Shown here: positions 6,333 through 14,153 of the stretch, piece by piece
Layout: every line of letters starts with the position of its first letter
Numbering within the stretch: the stretch's first letter is position 1
Program-made: the position numbers and the translations under genes
Notes under the pieces: generated by a model
Told to the model about the DNA's origin: nothing
Databases searched by the model: none
The model's input: the letters and a program-made list of their open reading frames with translations, nothing else
Source: JBBITW01 sp037440525
GTDB taxonomy: Bacteria; Desulfobacterota; BSN033; UBA1163
Assembly (NCBI GenBank): GCA_037440525.1
Contig: JBBITW010000048.1
Location: forward strand, 1 to 20,309
Length of the DNA stretch: 20,309 bases
Direction: 5' to 3'

Positions 6333-7862
6333 ATGGAACTTAAAAAATTATTAAACGGCTTAGAAACTGAAAAGGTTGTAGGAGATACCAATATAGAGAT
6401 AGAAGGAATAGCTTATCATTCCCGTGAGGTCAGAAAGAACTTTCTCTTTGCCGCCCTTCGTGGCATGGAATTAGATGGACACAAATTTATTGAAGAGGCC
6501 ATAAAAAATGGGGCTGAGGCCATACTTCTGGAAAGGGAGCAGGAGATATCAGGGAGGACTTTGATCTTGGTTGGAAATAGCCGTAAGGGCCTTGCAAAGG
6601 TATCATCTAATTTTTACGATGATCCATCTTCAAAGATCAAACTGATCGGGGTCACAGGAACGAATGGAAAGACCACGACCACCTACCTCCTGGAGTCGAT
6701 TTTTAAAAAGGCAGGATATAAGGTCGGGGTAATAGGAACGATCAATTATCGGTATGGAGATAAGATCATTCAGGCTTCAAACACTACTCCTGAATCGTTA
6801 GAACTTCAGAGGATCATTTATGAGATGGCGAGGGAGGGAGCTACACATGTCATCATGGAGGTTTCTTCTCATGGGCTCGATCTTGATCGTGTCTATGGAT
6901 GTAATTTTGATGGGGCAATTTTCACAAATTTTACATCTGATCATTTAGATTATCATAAGACCCTTACTCACTATTTTGAAAGCAAGAGGAAGCTATTCTC
7001 AGAGTATTTAATAAGAAGTAATAAACCAGGAAGGTTTGCAGTGATAAACTTCGATGATCCCATGGGGGAGGAGATTGTAAAAGGAGTTGATTATAAAGTC
7101 CTCAAGTATGGGATTAAAACATTTTGTGATGTTACGGCAAGTGATATCTCATCAACATTTGAAGGCCTCTCATGCAGGATCAAAGTTCCAAATGAAGAAT
7201 TCCAGGTAAATACAAAGTTGATAGGTGGATTTAACATTTACAATATCCTGGCTTCAGTGGCAACAGGAATCCTGATGGGTATAAATCTAAAGGCTATTAA
7301 AGAGGGAATAGAAGAGGTGGGAGGGGTTTCAGGGAGATTTGAGAAGATCCCGAATCGAAGGGGGATTCATGTTATCGTAGACTATGCCCATACACATGAT
7401 GCCCTCGAGAGGGCCTTAAAAGGGTTAAAGGATATATTGAGTAATTATTACAAGAATGACGCAAAGGTGATAACTGTCTTTGGATGTGGAGGTGATCGGG
7501 ATAGGACAAAGAGACCTTTGATGGGAGAGGTTGCAGGAAGATTAAGCGATCTTACAATTATTACTTCTGACAATCCAAGAACAGAAGATCCTTCTCTAAT
7601 CATCCAAGAGATTGAGAAGGGTTTAAAGCCTCTTCAAATGGATGAGATTAAGGAGAGCGAAATAGAGGTATGGAGAGAAAAAAAGGGATATCTGAAGATC
7701 CCTGATCGGAGGGAAGCCATTCGTTTTGCCATCCATCTGGCCCAACCTAATGACACTGTTCTAATAGCAGGCAAAGGACATGAGGATTACCAGATAATTG
7801 GCAAAAGAAAGTTTCCCTTCGATGATCGCCTTGAGGCGAGATTGGCTCTGGAGGCGAAATGA
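6333..7862 (+). CDS. murE: UDP-MurNAc-L-Ala-D-Glu:meso-DAP ligase MurE
   Basis: Cytoplasmic ATP-dependent ligase adding the third stem-peptide residue. The 509-residue product has the Mur ligase three-domain layout. The N-terminal UDP-binding domain runs to about 100 and the ATP-binding P-loop TGTNGKTTTT includes Lys113. The HGLDLDRV segment follows, then YFESKRKLF, expected to contain the carbamylated lysine. The C-terminal domain has CGGDRDRTKRP and, decisively, DNPR at 413-416. DNPR is the known signature of enzymes that add meso-diaminopimelate rather than L-lysine. AAGGAG (6325-6330) precedes the ATG, with a short 2-base gap. It overlaps murF at ATGA (7859-7862). Confidence 0.97.
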   Translation: MELKKLLNGLETEKVVGDTNIEIEGIAYHSREVRKNFLFAALRGMELDGHKFIEEAIKNGAEAILLEREQEISGRTLILVGNSRKGLAKVSSNFYDDPSSKIKLIGVTGTNGKTTTTYLLESIFKKAGYKVGVIGTINYRYGDKIIQASNTTPESLELQRIIYEMAREGATHVIMEVSSHGLDLDRVYGCNFDGAIFTNFTSDHLDYHKTLTHYFESKRKLFSEYLIRSNKPGRFAVINFDDPMGEEIVKGVDYKVLKYGIKTFCDVTASDISSTFEGLSCRIKVPNEEFQVNTKLIGGFNIYNILASVATGILMGINLKAIKEGIEEVGGVSGRFEKIPNRRGIHVIVDYAHTHDALERALKGLKDILSNYYKNDAKVITVFGCGGDRDRTKRPLMGEVAGRLSDLTIITSDNPRTEDPSLIIQEIEKGLKPLQMDEIKESEIEVWREKKGYLKIPDRREAIRFAIHLAQPNDTVLIAGKGHEDYQIIGKRKFPFDDRLEARLALEAK

Positions 7863-9259
7863 TATTTCAAATTGAAGAGATTTTAAGGGCAACCGGAGGA
7901 AGGTTGATTCAGGGTTATGAAAATACTATTTTTCATGGAATATCAACAGATTCGAGAACTCTTCAGCCTGGAGAACTTTTTATCCCCCTGAAGGGAGCTC
8001 GATATGATGGTCACGATTTTCTCCGAGAGGCCTTAGAGAAAAAGGCCTCAGGTGTTCTGGTTGAGGAGGAGAAGGTTGGAGATTTCCGATGGAATGGGTA
8101 CAGATCTAAGGCAGTGATTTCAGTTAGAGATACACTTCGTGCCCTCGGGGATATTGCAAAATATAGGAGAGGGAAATTTAAGTCAAAGGTGATAGGATTA
8201 ACAGGTAGTAATGGGAAGACAACCTCCAAGGAGATGATATCGGTTTGCCTCGAAACAACTTATAAAACACTTAAGACCGAGGGAAATCTGAACAATCTCA
8301 TCGGCCTTCCACTAACTCTATTGAAATTGGATGAGACAAAGGAAGTGGTAATCCTCGAAATGGGGATGAATGTCCCTGGAGAAGTCAGAAGGCTTACAGA
8401 GATTGCACAACCTGATGTGGGTTTGATCACAAATATTCAAAAGGCACATCTCGAAGGGATGGGAAATCTGGAGAGGATCAAAGAGGAGAAGGGTGAGCTA
8501 TTCAGAGGCATAAAGGATCGGGGAACTATAATTGTGAATCAAGATGATCCGATGGTTATCGATTTGGCCCGAAATTTTTTGGGCCAAAAGATAACCTTTG
8601 GGATTGAGAACTCTGCAGATTTAATGGCTCGAGATATTAAGCTAAGAGGGAAGAGTGGAACATCCTTTCATCTTGTCTTTAAAGAGAAGGAGATGGAGGT
8701 AGAGATTCCATTGCTGGGAAGGCATTTCGTTTATAATGCACTTTCTGCGATAGCATCGGCCATAATATTTGGTATCGAATTGGAGAGGGTAAGGGAAACC
8801 CTAAAAAGGTTTAAGTCAATTCCAATGAGAATGGAAATAATCGAACTTCGAGAGGGAATTTTTATTATCAATGATACTTATAACGCAAACCCAAGATCGA
8901 TGGAGCTTGCCCTTGAGACCCTTTCAGAAATGAGAGGTAAAGGAAGGGCAATAGCCGTGCTGGGTGATATGCTGGAATTGGGAACCTATTCTAACGAGGC
9001 CCATCGGGATTTGGGAATGAAGGTTAGTAAATTTTCTATAGACTTTTTAATTGCCCTTGGTGAAGAAGCTCCAGTAGTTGTGGAATCGGCTATCAGGCAT
9101 GGATTGGGATTAGAAAAGGCAATGGTTGTTGAAAGCCATCAAGAGGCTATCTCAATATTAAAAAATACCATAAAGCAAGGAGATTGGATATTGGTGAAGG
9201 GCTCAAGAGGAATGAGGATGGAAAAGATTGTTAAGGGTTTGTTAGAAGGAGAGGCTTAA
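7859..9259 (+). CDS. murF: UDP-MurNAc-tripeptide:D-Ala-D-Ala ligase MurF
   Basis: Completes the cytoplasmic precursor by adding the D-Ala-D-Ala made by Ddl. The 466 residues hold an N-terminal substrate domain (GISTDSRTLQPGELFIPLKG), a P-loop TGSNGKTTSKE with Lys120, the EMGMN motif, and a C-terminal domain with INDTYNANPRS and VLGDMLELG, all typical of MurF. GGAGG at 7850-7854 lies inside the end of murE, 4 bases before this start, so translation is probably coupled. An 8-base perfect inverted repeat with a 10-base loop (TTTGGCCC 8563-8570 and GGGCCAAA 8581-8588) lies within the coding region. Five bases separate it from mraY. Confidence 0.97.
   Translation: MIFQIEEILRATGGRLIQGYENTIFHGISTDSRTLQPGELFIPLKGARYDGHDFLREALEKKASGVLVEEEKVGDFRWNGYRSKAVISVRDTLRALGDIAKYRRGKFKSKVIGLTGSNGKTTSKEMISVCLETTYKTLKTEGNLNNLIGLPLTLLKLDETKEVVILEMGMNVPGEVRRLTEIAQPDVGLITNIQKAHLEGMGNLERIKEEKGELFRGIKDRGTIIVNQDDPMVIDLARNFLGQKITFGIENSADLMARDIKLRGKSGTSFHLVFKEKEMEVEIPLLGRHFVYNALSAIASAIIFGIELERVRETLKRFKSIPMRMEIIELREGIFIINDTYNANPRSMELALETLSEMRGKGRAIAVLGDMLELGTYSNEAHRDLGMKVSKFSIDFLIALGEEAPVVVESAIRHGLGLEKAMVVESHQEAISILKNTIKQGDWILVKGSRGMRMEKIVKGLLEGEA
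8563..8588. other. Strong inverted repeat inside murF
   Basis: TTTGGCCC and GGGCCAAA pair perfectly over 8 bases around the loop GAAATTTTTT. It lies in the codons after NQDDPMVID and is compatible with normal coding. It lacks a following T-run and so is not an obvious terminator. Confidence 0.4.
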
Positions 9260-9264
9260 TAAGG

Positions 9265-10341
9265 ATGTTTTATCATCTACTATATCCACTACACGAGATT
9301 TTTAGCTTTTTTAATGTATTTCGTTATATCACCTTTAGAACAATCTACGCAATACTTACAGCTCTGCTCATAAGTTTTATCATCGGACCCTGGTTGATAG
9401 AAAAATTAAGGAAATTTCAGATCAAGCAGGTTGTTAGAGAGGATGTACCCCCCAGGCACCTTTCCAAAAATGGAACTCCTACAATGGGAGGGAGCCTCAT
9501 CCTTATGGCTTTGATTATACCAACAATTTTATGGTCAGACCTTACAAATCATTATATCTGGATTGTATTGATTACTACACTTGGTTTTGGTGGATTAGGT
9601 TTTTTTGATGACTATAAGAAGATAAGAACCAAAAACGGTATCGGGATAAAGGCTCGATATAAATTTCCCATTCAAGTTGTAATTGGTCTTATCGTAAGCT
9701 TCATTCTCTTTAACACTATTGATCACGATTCAAGACTCATATTTCCTTTTTTTAAGAAGGTTATGCCTGACCTTGGCAACTGGTATATCCTCTTTGGTAT
9801 GCTCGTCATAGTTGGGTCAGCCAATGCCGTTAACCTTACAGATGGCCTCGATGGATTGGCAATAGGCCCTGTATTAATTGCCAGTGGAACATTCATGCTA
9901 TTCTGCTATCTTTCGGGTCATTTTCGATTCGCCAGTTATCTGCAGATTCCATTTGTAAGGGGGAGTGGTGAGCTTACGATTTTATGTGGGGCTCTGGTTG
10001 GTTCGGGTTTGGGTTTTCTCTGGTTTAATACCTATCCTGCACAGGTATTTATGGGTGATGTTGGATCGCTCGCCCTCGGAGCCACCTTAGGAACAGTTGC
10101 TGTGGTGACGAAACAGGAATTTCTTCTGGTAATCGTTGGGGGGATATTCGTAATCGAAGCCCTTTCAGTCATAATTCAGGTGGTTTCTTATAAGATCCGC
10201 CGTAAGAGGGTTTTTAAGATGGCACCGATACACCACCATTTTGAATTGAAAGGATGGGCTGAGCCAAAGATCATAGTCAGATTCTGGATAATAGGTATCA
10301 TCCTCGGCCTCATAGCAATAAGTACCCTTAAATTGAGATAA
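9265..10341 (+). CDS. mraY: Phospho-MurNAc-pentapeptide transferase MraY
   Basis: Integral membrane enzyme that transfers phospho-MurNAc-pentapeptide to undecaprenyl phosphate, making lipid I. The 358 residues are mostly hydrophobic helices, about ten in the family. Active-site motifs are all present: the GTPTMGG loop, DDYKK with Asp115 and Asp116, NLTDGLDG with Asp193, GDVGS with Asp265 and the HHH motif at 323-325 (IHHHFELKGW). Length matches E. coli (360). The ATG follows TAAGG, and an AGAAGGAGAGG stretch in the end of murF also resembles a ribosome binding site. The stop is followed by about 150 bases without a gene, one of the larger gaps in the cluster. Confidence 0.98.
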   Translation: MFYHLLYPLHEIFSFFNVFRYITFRTIYAILTALLISFIIGPWLIEKLRKFQIKQVVREDVPPRHLSKNGTPTMGGSLILMALIIPTILWSDLTNHYIWIVLITTLGFGGLGFFDDYKKIRTKNGIGIKARYKFPIQVVIGLIVSFILFNTIDHDSRLIFPFFKKVMPDLGNWYILFGMLVIVGSANAVNLTDGLDGLAIGPVLIASGTFMLFCYLSGHFRFASYLQIPFVRGSGELTILCGALVGSGLGFLWFNTYPAQVFMGDVGSLALGATLGTVAVVTKQEFLLVIVGGIFVIEALSVIIQVVSYKIRRKRVFKMAPIHHHFELKGWAEPKIIVRFWIIGIILGLIAISTLKLR

Positions 10342-10493
10342 AATGGCATTAATATGAAGTGGCGAGTTGATGAAAGCATCCAAACACTAAATTATAAATA
10401 ATAACCAATGATCAAATTTAAATATAAAAACTTTTTGCTCATTGATGGTTGAAATTTATCCGTGATATTTTAGATTTTGAAATTTTAATAAAA
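10342..10493 (+). other. AT-rich mraY-murD spacer, no gene
   Basis: About 150 AT-rich bases between mraY and the preferred murD start. They contain TTATCCGTGATATTTTAGAT (10456-10475), which resembles segments before rsmH and murC. TTGAAA (10449-10454) with TAGATT (10471-10476) at 16-base spacing is a weak promoter candidate. No clear terminator, ribosome binding site or small ORF was found. The murD frame can be extended to TTG at 10449, but the added residues do not look like MurD. Confidence 0.45.
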
Positions 10494-11882
10494 ATGATGA
10501 TGGATCTTCATAGAAAAAAGGTTTTGGTTGTAGGGCTTGCCCGAACAGGTATAGCTACCTTAGAGTTTCTTAAAGAAAGAGGTTCGATTGTCACTGCAAC
10601 TGAAGTGAAGCCAAAGGAGGAGATGGGAGAGGTTTTAAGAGAGTTAGAAGGAATGGATATATTGGTTGAGTTTGGAGGACACAGGGAAGAAACATTTCTC
10701 GAACAGGAATTGATCGTGGTAAGCCCGGGGGTGGATCTTAAAATCGAACCAATTCAGAAGGCATTAAAAAGAGGGATTAAGGTGATAAGTGAGATTGAAC
10801 TTGCCTACCATTTTATAGATATACCAATTATTGCCATTACAGGAACAAATGGTAAGACCACAACCACAACTCTCATAGGCGAGATGTTAAAGGAAGAGGG
10901 CTACAGGGTAGGGGTAGGCGGTAACGTAGGAGAGCCATTAATACTTTTTGCATGTGGTCAGGAGAAATGGGATGTCCTGGTAGCTGAAATCTCAAGTTTT
11001 CAATTGGAAGCCATTGAAGACTTTAGGCCTCGATTTTCCATTCTCCTCAATATTACGGAGGATCACTTAGACCGTTATAAAAGATTTGAAGATTACATAG
11101 AAGCAAAGGTGAGAATTTTCAAAAACCAGAATTCAAGCGATATCGCCATTCTAAATCAGGATGATCCTATTGTGATGAAATTTGGAGAAGGTCTGAAGGC
11201 AAAGAAGCTTTTCTTCAGTTTGAATGAAAAGGTTAATGAGGGTGCCTTTTTGGATGGTAAGAATATTTTACTAAGGCTAAGCGGGAAAGAAGAGGAATAC
11301 TCCTTAGAAAAGGCCTGCCTTAAGGGGATCCATAACATAGAGAATATGATGGCAGCCATCACTTCTGCCCGAATTTATGGTTCTTCAAAAGAGGCTATTG
11401 AAAGTGTCCTCGCCCGGTTTAAAGGGCTTGAGCATAGGCTCGAATTTGTTCGAGAGATAGAAGGTGTCCGTTATTATAATGATTCAAAAGGAACTAATGT
11501 AGGTTCGGTTGTCAAATCCCTACAGAGTTTTCAAGAAGCTATAATATTAATTGCAGGGGGTAGGGATAAAAATACAGATTTAAGTCCTTTAAAAGAACTC
11601 ATAAAGAAAAAGGTCAAAAATTTGATACTCATCGGAGAGGCCAAAGAGAGAATGAGGAGGGAGCTCGGAGATTTAACTGATACAGTGATGGCAGAAGGAT
11701 TAGAGGAAGCAGTCCTTCTCGCCTCCAGGATGGCGAAAAAAGGTGATGTAGTCCTGCTTTCACCTGCATGTTCAAGTTTTGATATGTTTAAGGATTACAA
11801 GGAAAGAGGAGTAGTTTTTAAAGAGATAGTGCATCAACTGAACAATGTATCACCGCTTCAAACGATGGTATTAAAAAGGTAA
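10494..11882 (+). CDS. murD: UDP-MurNAc-L-Ala:D-Glu ligase MurD
   Basis: Adds D-glutamate as the second residue of the peptidoglycan stem peptide, consuming ATP. With the chosen start the product has 462 residues. It opens with a nucleotide-binding-like segment KKVLVVGLARTGIA that normally begins within ten residues of a MurD N-terminus. The P-loop TGTNGKTTTTT has Lys121, followed by AEISSFQLE, NITEDHLDRY, and the C-terminal NDSKGTN and LSPACSSFDMF blocks. All are characteristic of MurD. Three consecutive ATG codons (10494, 10497, 10500) could start it; TTG at 10449 would add 15 atypical residues. None has a visible Shine-Dalgarno. ftsW follows after 14 bases. Confidence 0.96.
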   Translation: MMMDLHRKKVLVVGLARTGIATLEFLKERGSIVTATEVKPKEEMGEVLRELEGMDILVEFGGHREETFLEQELIVVSPGVDLKIEPIQKALKRGIKVISEIELAYHFIDIPIIAITGTNGKTTTTTLIGEMLKEEGYRVGVGGNVGEPLILFACGQEKWDVLVAEISSFQLEAIEDFRPRFSILLNITEDHLDRYKRFEDYIEAKVRIFKNQNSSDIAILNQDDPIVMKFGEGLKAKKLFFSLNEKVNEGAFLDGKNILLRLSGKEEEYSLEKACLKGIHNIENMMAAITSARIYGSSKEAIESVLARFKGLEHRLEFVREIEGVRYYNDSKGTNVGSVVKSLQSFQEAIILIAGGRDKNTDLSPLKELIKKKVKNLILIGEAKERMRRELGDLTDTVMAEGLEEAVLLASRMAKKGDVVLLSPACSSFDMFKDYKERGVVFKEIVHQLNNVSPLQTMVLKR

Positions 11883-11896
11883 ATCGGAATTAATAT

Positions 11897-12997
11897 ATGA
11901 AGGGGAAAAGAGGATTTGATGTTCTTTTGTTACTCGTTGCAATTGCCTTGGTTGGAATAGGGATAGTAATGGTCTACAGCACCAGTGCAATCATAGCAAC
12001 AGATAGATTCGGAGACCCTTACTTCTTTCTCAAGAGGCAGACCCTTTATGCAGGGATCGGTTTTCTCATGATGATAATCATGATACTTTTCCCTTACGGG
12101 ATTTTAAAAAGGTTTGCCTATCCCATCTTCGCTCTCTCGGTTCTTCTTTTAATTGCTGTCCTGATTCCAGGGATAGGGCACAAGGCAGGGGGATCAATTA
12201 GGTGGATAAAAATTGGTGGTTTCTCTTTCCAGCCATCAGAATTTGCCAAACTGGGTATGGTTATCTTCATCGCCTATCTTATCTCTAAGAAAGAGGAGAG
12301 GATTAGAAGTTTCTATTTTGGATTTCTTCCAATACTTCTCTTTTCAGGGGTTATCATAATTTTGATAATGAAGGAACCCGATTTCGGGGCTGCCTTATTC
12401 ATGACCAGCGTTGTTTTTATATTCCTCTTTGTAAGCGGTGCGAGGATTATATATATTCTGGGAACATTTCTTATTAGTTTTCCTGCAATCTATTATCTTT
12501 TAATAAATGCAGAATATAGGCACAGAAGATTGATGAGTTTTATCAGACCTTGGGAAGATCCATCAGGAGCAAGCTTTCAAATCATTCAATCCTTTCTCTC
12601 ATTTGGTTCTGGGGGACTCTTTGGTCTGGGGCTGGGTGAGGGTAGACAGAAACTCTTCTTTCTCCCCGCACCTCATACAGACTTCATATTTTCCATTATA
12701 GGAGAGGAAATGGGATTGGTAGGTGCAATGGTTGTTGTCCTACTATTTTTTATTCTGACCTTAAGGGGAATTCAGATAGCCTTTTCACTCGAGGATAGAT
12801 TCGGTTCGTATCTTGCATTAGGAATAACCCTTATTATTTCTCTTCAGGCTGTTATCAATATGGGGGTGGTTCTCGGGCTTCTCCCAACAAAGGGATTACC
12901 TCTCCCATTTGTGAGCTACGGAGGGACATCTTTGATTGCCAATTTAACTGGGTTGGGAATACTCCTCCATCTTTCAACCCATACGGGTAGAAAATGA
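11897..12997 (+). CDS. ftsW: Septal peptidoglycan glycosyltransferase FtsW (SEDS family)
   Basis: Polymerises lipid II into septal glycan strands in partnership with FtsI. The 366 residues form a polytopic membrane protein, about ten helices in the family. It has SEDS motifs VYSTS near 26-30, GSIRWI at 99-104, QPSEF at 112-116, KEPDFG at 159-164 and the extracellular HTDFIFSIIGEE block, where Asp262 matches the proposed catalytic Asp. The residue before it in the usual LPE(A/P)HTDF pattern is Ala258 here (LPAPHTDF) instead of the common Glu. The C-terminal PFVSYGGTS motif is intact. The gene could be confused with rodA, but its place between murD and murG supports FtsW. Its stop overlaps the murG start (ATGA 12994-12997). 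Confidence 0.96.
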   Translation: MKGKRGFDVLLLLVAIALVGIGIVMVYSTSAIIATDRFGDPYFFLKRQTLYAGIGFLMMIIMILFPYGILKRFAYPIFALSVLLLIAVLIPGIGHKAGGSIRWIKIGGFSFQPSEFAKLGMVIFIAYLISKKEERIRSFYFGFLPILLFSGVIIILIMKEPDFGAALFMTSVVFIFLFVSGARIIYILGTFLISFPAIYYLLINAEYRHRRLMSFIRPWEDPSGASFQIIQSFLSFGSGGLFGLGLGEGRQKLFFLPAPHTDFIFSIIGEEMGLVGAMVVVLLFFILTLRGIQIAFSLEDRFGSYLALGITLIISLQAVINMGVVLGLLPTKGLPLPFVSYGGTSLIANLTGLGILLHLSTHTGRK

Positions 12998-14079
12998 GGT
13001 GTGTGATTGCAGGGGGCGGGACAGGAGGACACCTCTTTCCTGCCATGGCTGTAGCTGAGGCATTTATGGAAAGAGAAATGGGTAATGAGGTTCTTTTTGT
13101 AGGAACAGAAAAAGGGCTTGAGGCAAGGATTTTGACGAAAAGAAGATTTCCTCTGCGAATGATAAGAGTTGAACCTATCAAAGGAAAATCTTTTCTCAAG
13201 AGATTGAAGGTTCTCTTGGATATTCCGAGGGCTTTGAGGGAGGCATTGATAATATTGAAAGAATTTCATCCCCAGGTCGTATTGGGTGTTGGGGGTTATG
13301 CATCAGGGCCAACACTGATTGCAGCCTATCTTCTTGGTATCCATAGGGCCATTCATGAACAGAATGTAATACCAGGGATGACCAATCGGATATTGAAATG
13401 GTTCAGTCAAAGGATTTTTATATCTTTCGAAGAGACAAAGAGATTCTTTCCACAGAGAAAGACAATCTTGACTGGGAATCCGATTCGAAAGGAATTTTTT
13501 ATCTCCAATTCGATAGTGGAGAAAAAGGAAGATCGATTTAACATACTTATATTTGGGGGAAGCCTGGGTGCCCACAGGATAAATCTTGCAGTGATTGAGG
13601 CTTTAGACATTCTTCATGGATTAAGATCCAAATTAAGATTCTTTCACCAGACAGGAAATGATGATTTCGAACATGTCTCAAAGGCATATAAAGAAAAGGG
13701 TTTTGATGCAGAGGTTGCGCCCTTCTTCGATGATATGGCAACGAGGTACCAAATGGCTGACCTCGTGATCTGTCGTTCAGGGGCAAGCAGTGTGGCTGAG
13801 ATTGGAGCCCTGGGGAAGGCTGCGATTCTCATCCCCTATCCTTATGCGGCAAACAACCATCAGTTAATGAATGCAAAGATGCTTGTTGAGATGGGTGGAG
13901 CCTCGATGATCCTTGATAAAGAATTAAATGGTTTATCACTCTCGAGGGCTATAATTCATCTTTACGAGCATCCAGAGGAGAGGGAAAGGATGGCGGAGGC
14001 GGTTCGAAAGATAGGTAGACCAAAGGCGGCAGAGGAGATTGTAGAGCAGTGTTATGCATTGGTTGAGGCTCAATATTAA
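12994..14079 (+). CDS. murG: Lipid II synthase MurG (UDP-GlcNAc transferase)
   Basis: Membrane-associated GT-B glycosyltransferase that adds GlcNAc to lipid I on the cytoplasmic face. The 361-residue product begins with the glycine-rich acceptor loop GGGTGGHLFPA (7-17). A second such loop is GVGGYASGP near 98-106, and the conserved HEQNVIPG follows. The C-terminal nucleotide-sugar domain has ILIFGGSLGA and RSGASSVAEIGALGKA, the latter holding the residues that bind UDP-GlcNAc. Length equals the family norm (E. coli 355). The ATG overlaps the ftsW stop by four bases, so it is probably translationally coupled. A 74-base AT-rich spacer separates it from murC. Confidence 0.97.
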   Translation: MRCVIAGGGTGGHLFPAMAVAEAFMEREMGNEVLFVGTEKGLEARILTKRRFPLRMIRVEPIKGKSFLKRLKVLLDIPRALREALIILKEFHPQVVLGVGGYASGPTLIAAYLLGIHRAIHEQNVIPGMTNRILKWFSQRIFISFEETKRFFPQRKTILTGNPIRKEFFISNSIVEKKEDRFNILIFGGSLGAHRINLAVIEALDILHGLRSKLRFFHQTGNDDFEHVSKAYKEKGFDAEVAPFFDDMATRYQMADLVICRSGASSVAEIGALGKAAILIPYPYAANNHQLMNAKMLVEMGGASMILDKELNGLSLSRAIIHLYEHPEERERMAEAVRKIGRPKAAEEIVEQCYALVEAQY

Positions 14080-14153
14080 ATTAGTTATTGGGGATTGGTT
14101 TCTAAATATTATCCGGGATTTGTGAATCGAAATTTGGATTTTTGGTTTTAGTT
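14080..14153 (+). other. AT-rich murG-murC spacer with shared motif
   Basis: Holds TTATCCGGGATTTGTGAATC (14109-14128), resembling segments before murD and rsmH, followed by quasi-repetitive GAAATTTGGATTTTTGG. No Shine-Dalgarno is visible before the ATG at 14154, nor before the alternative TTG at 14142. No convincing promoter or terminator was seen. Confidence 0.4.

Noticed and set aside
10449..10493. N-terminal extension of MurD from TTG 10449
   Set aside because: The 15 extra residues do not resemble a MurD N-terminus and have no Shine-Dalgarno; the KKVLVVGL segment should be near the start.
12855..13269. Two minus-strand ORFs of 114-117 codons over the ftsW-murG junction
   Set aside because: They overlap each other in different frames and sit opposite conserved coding sequence, with no family resemblance.
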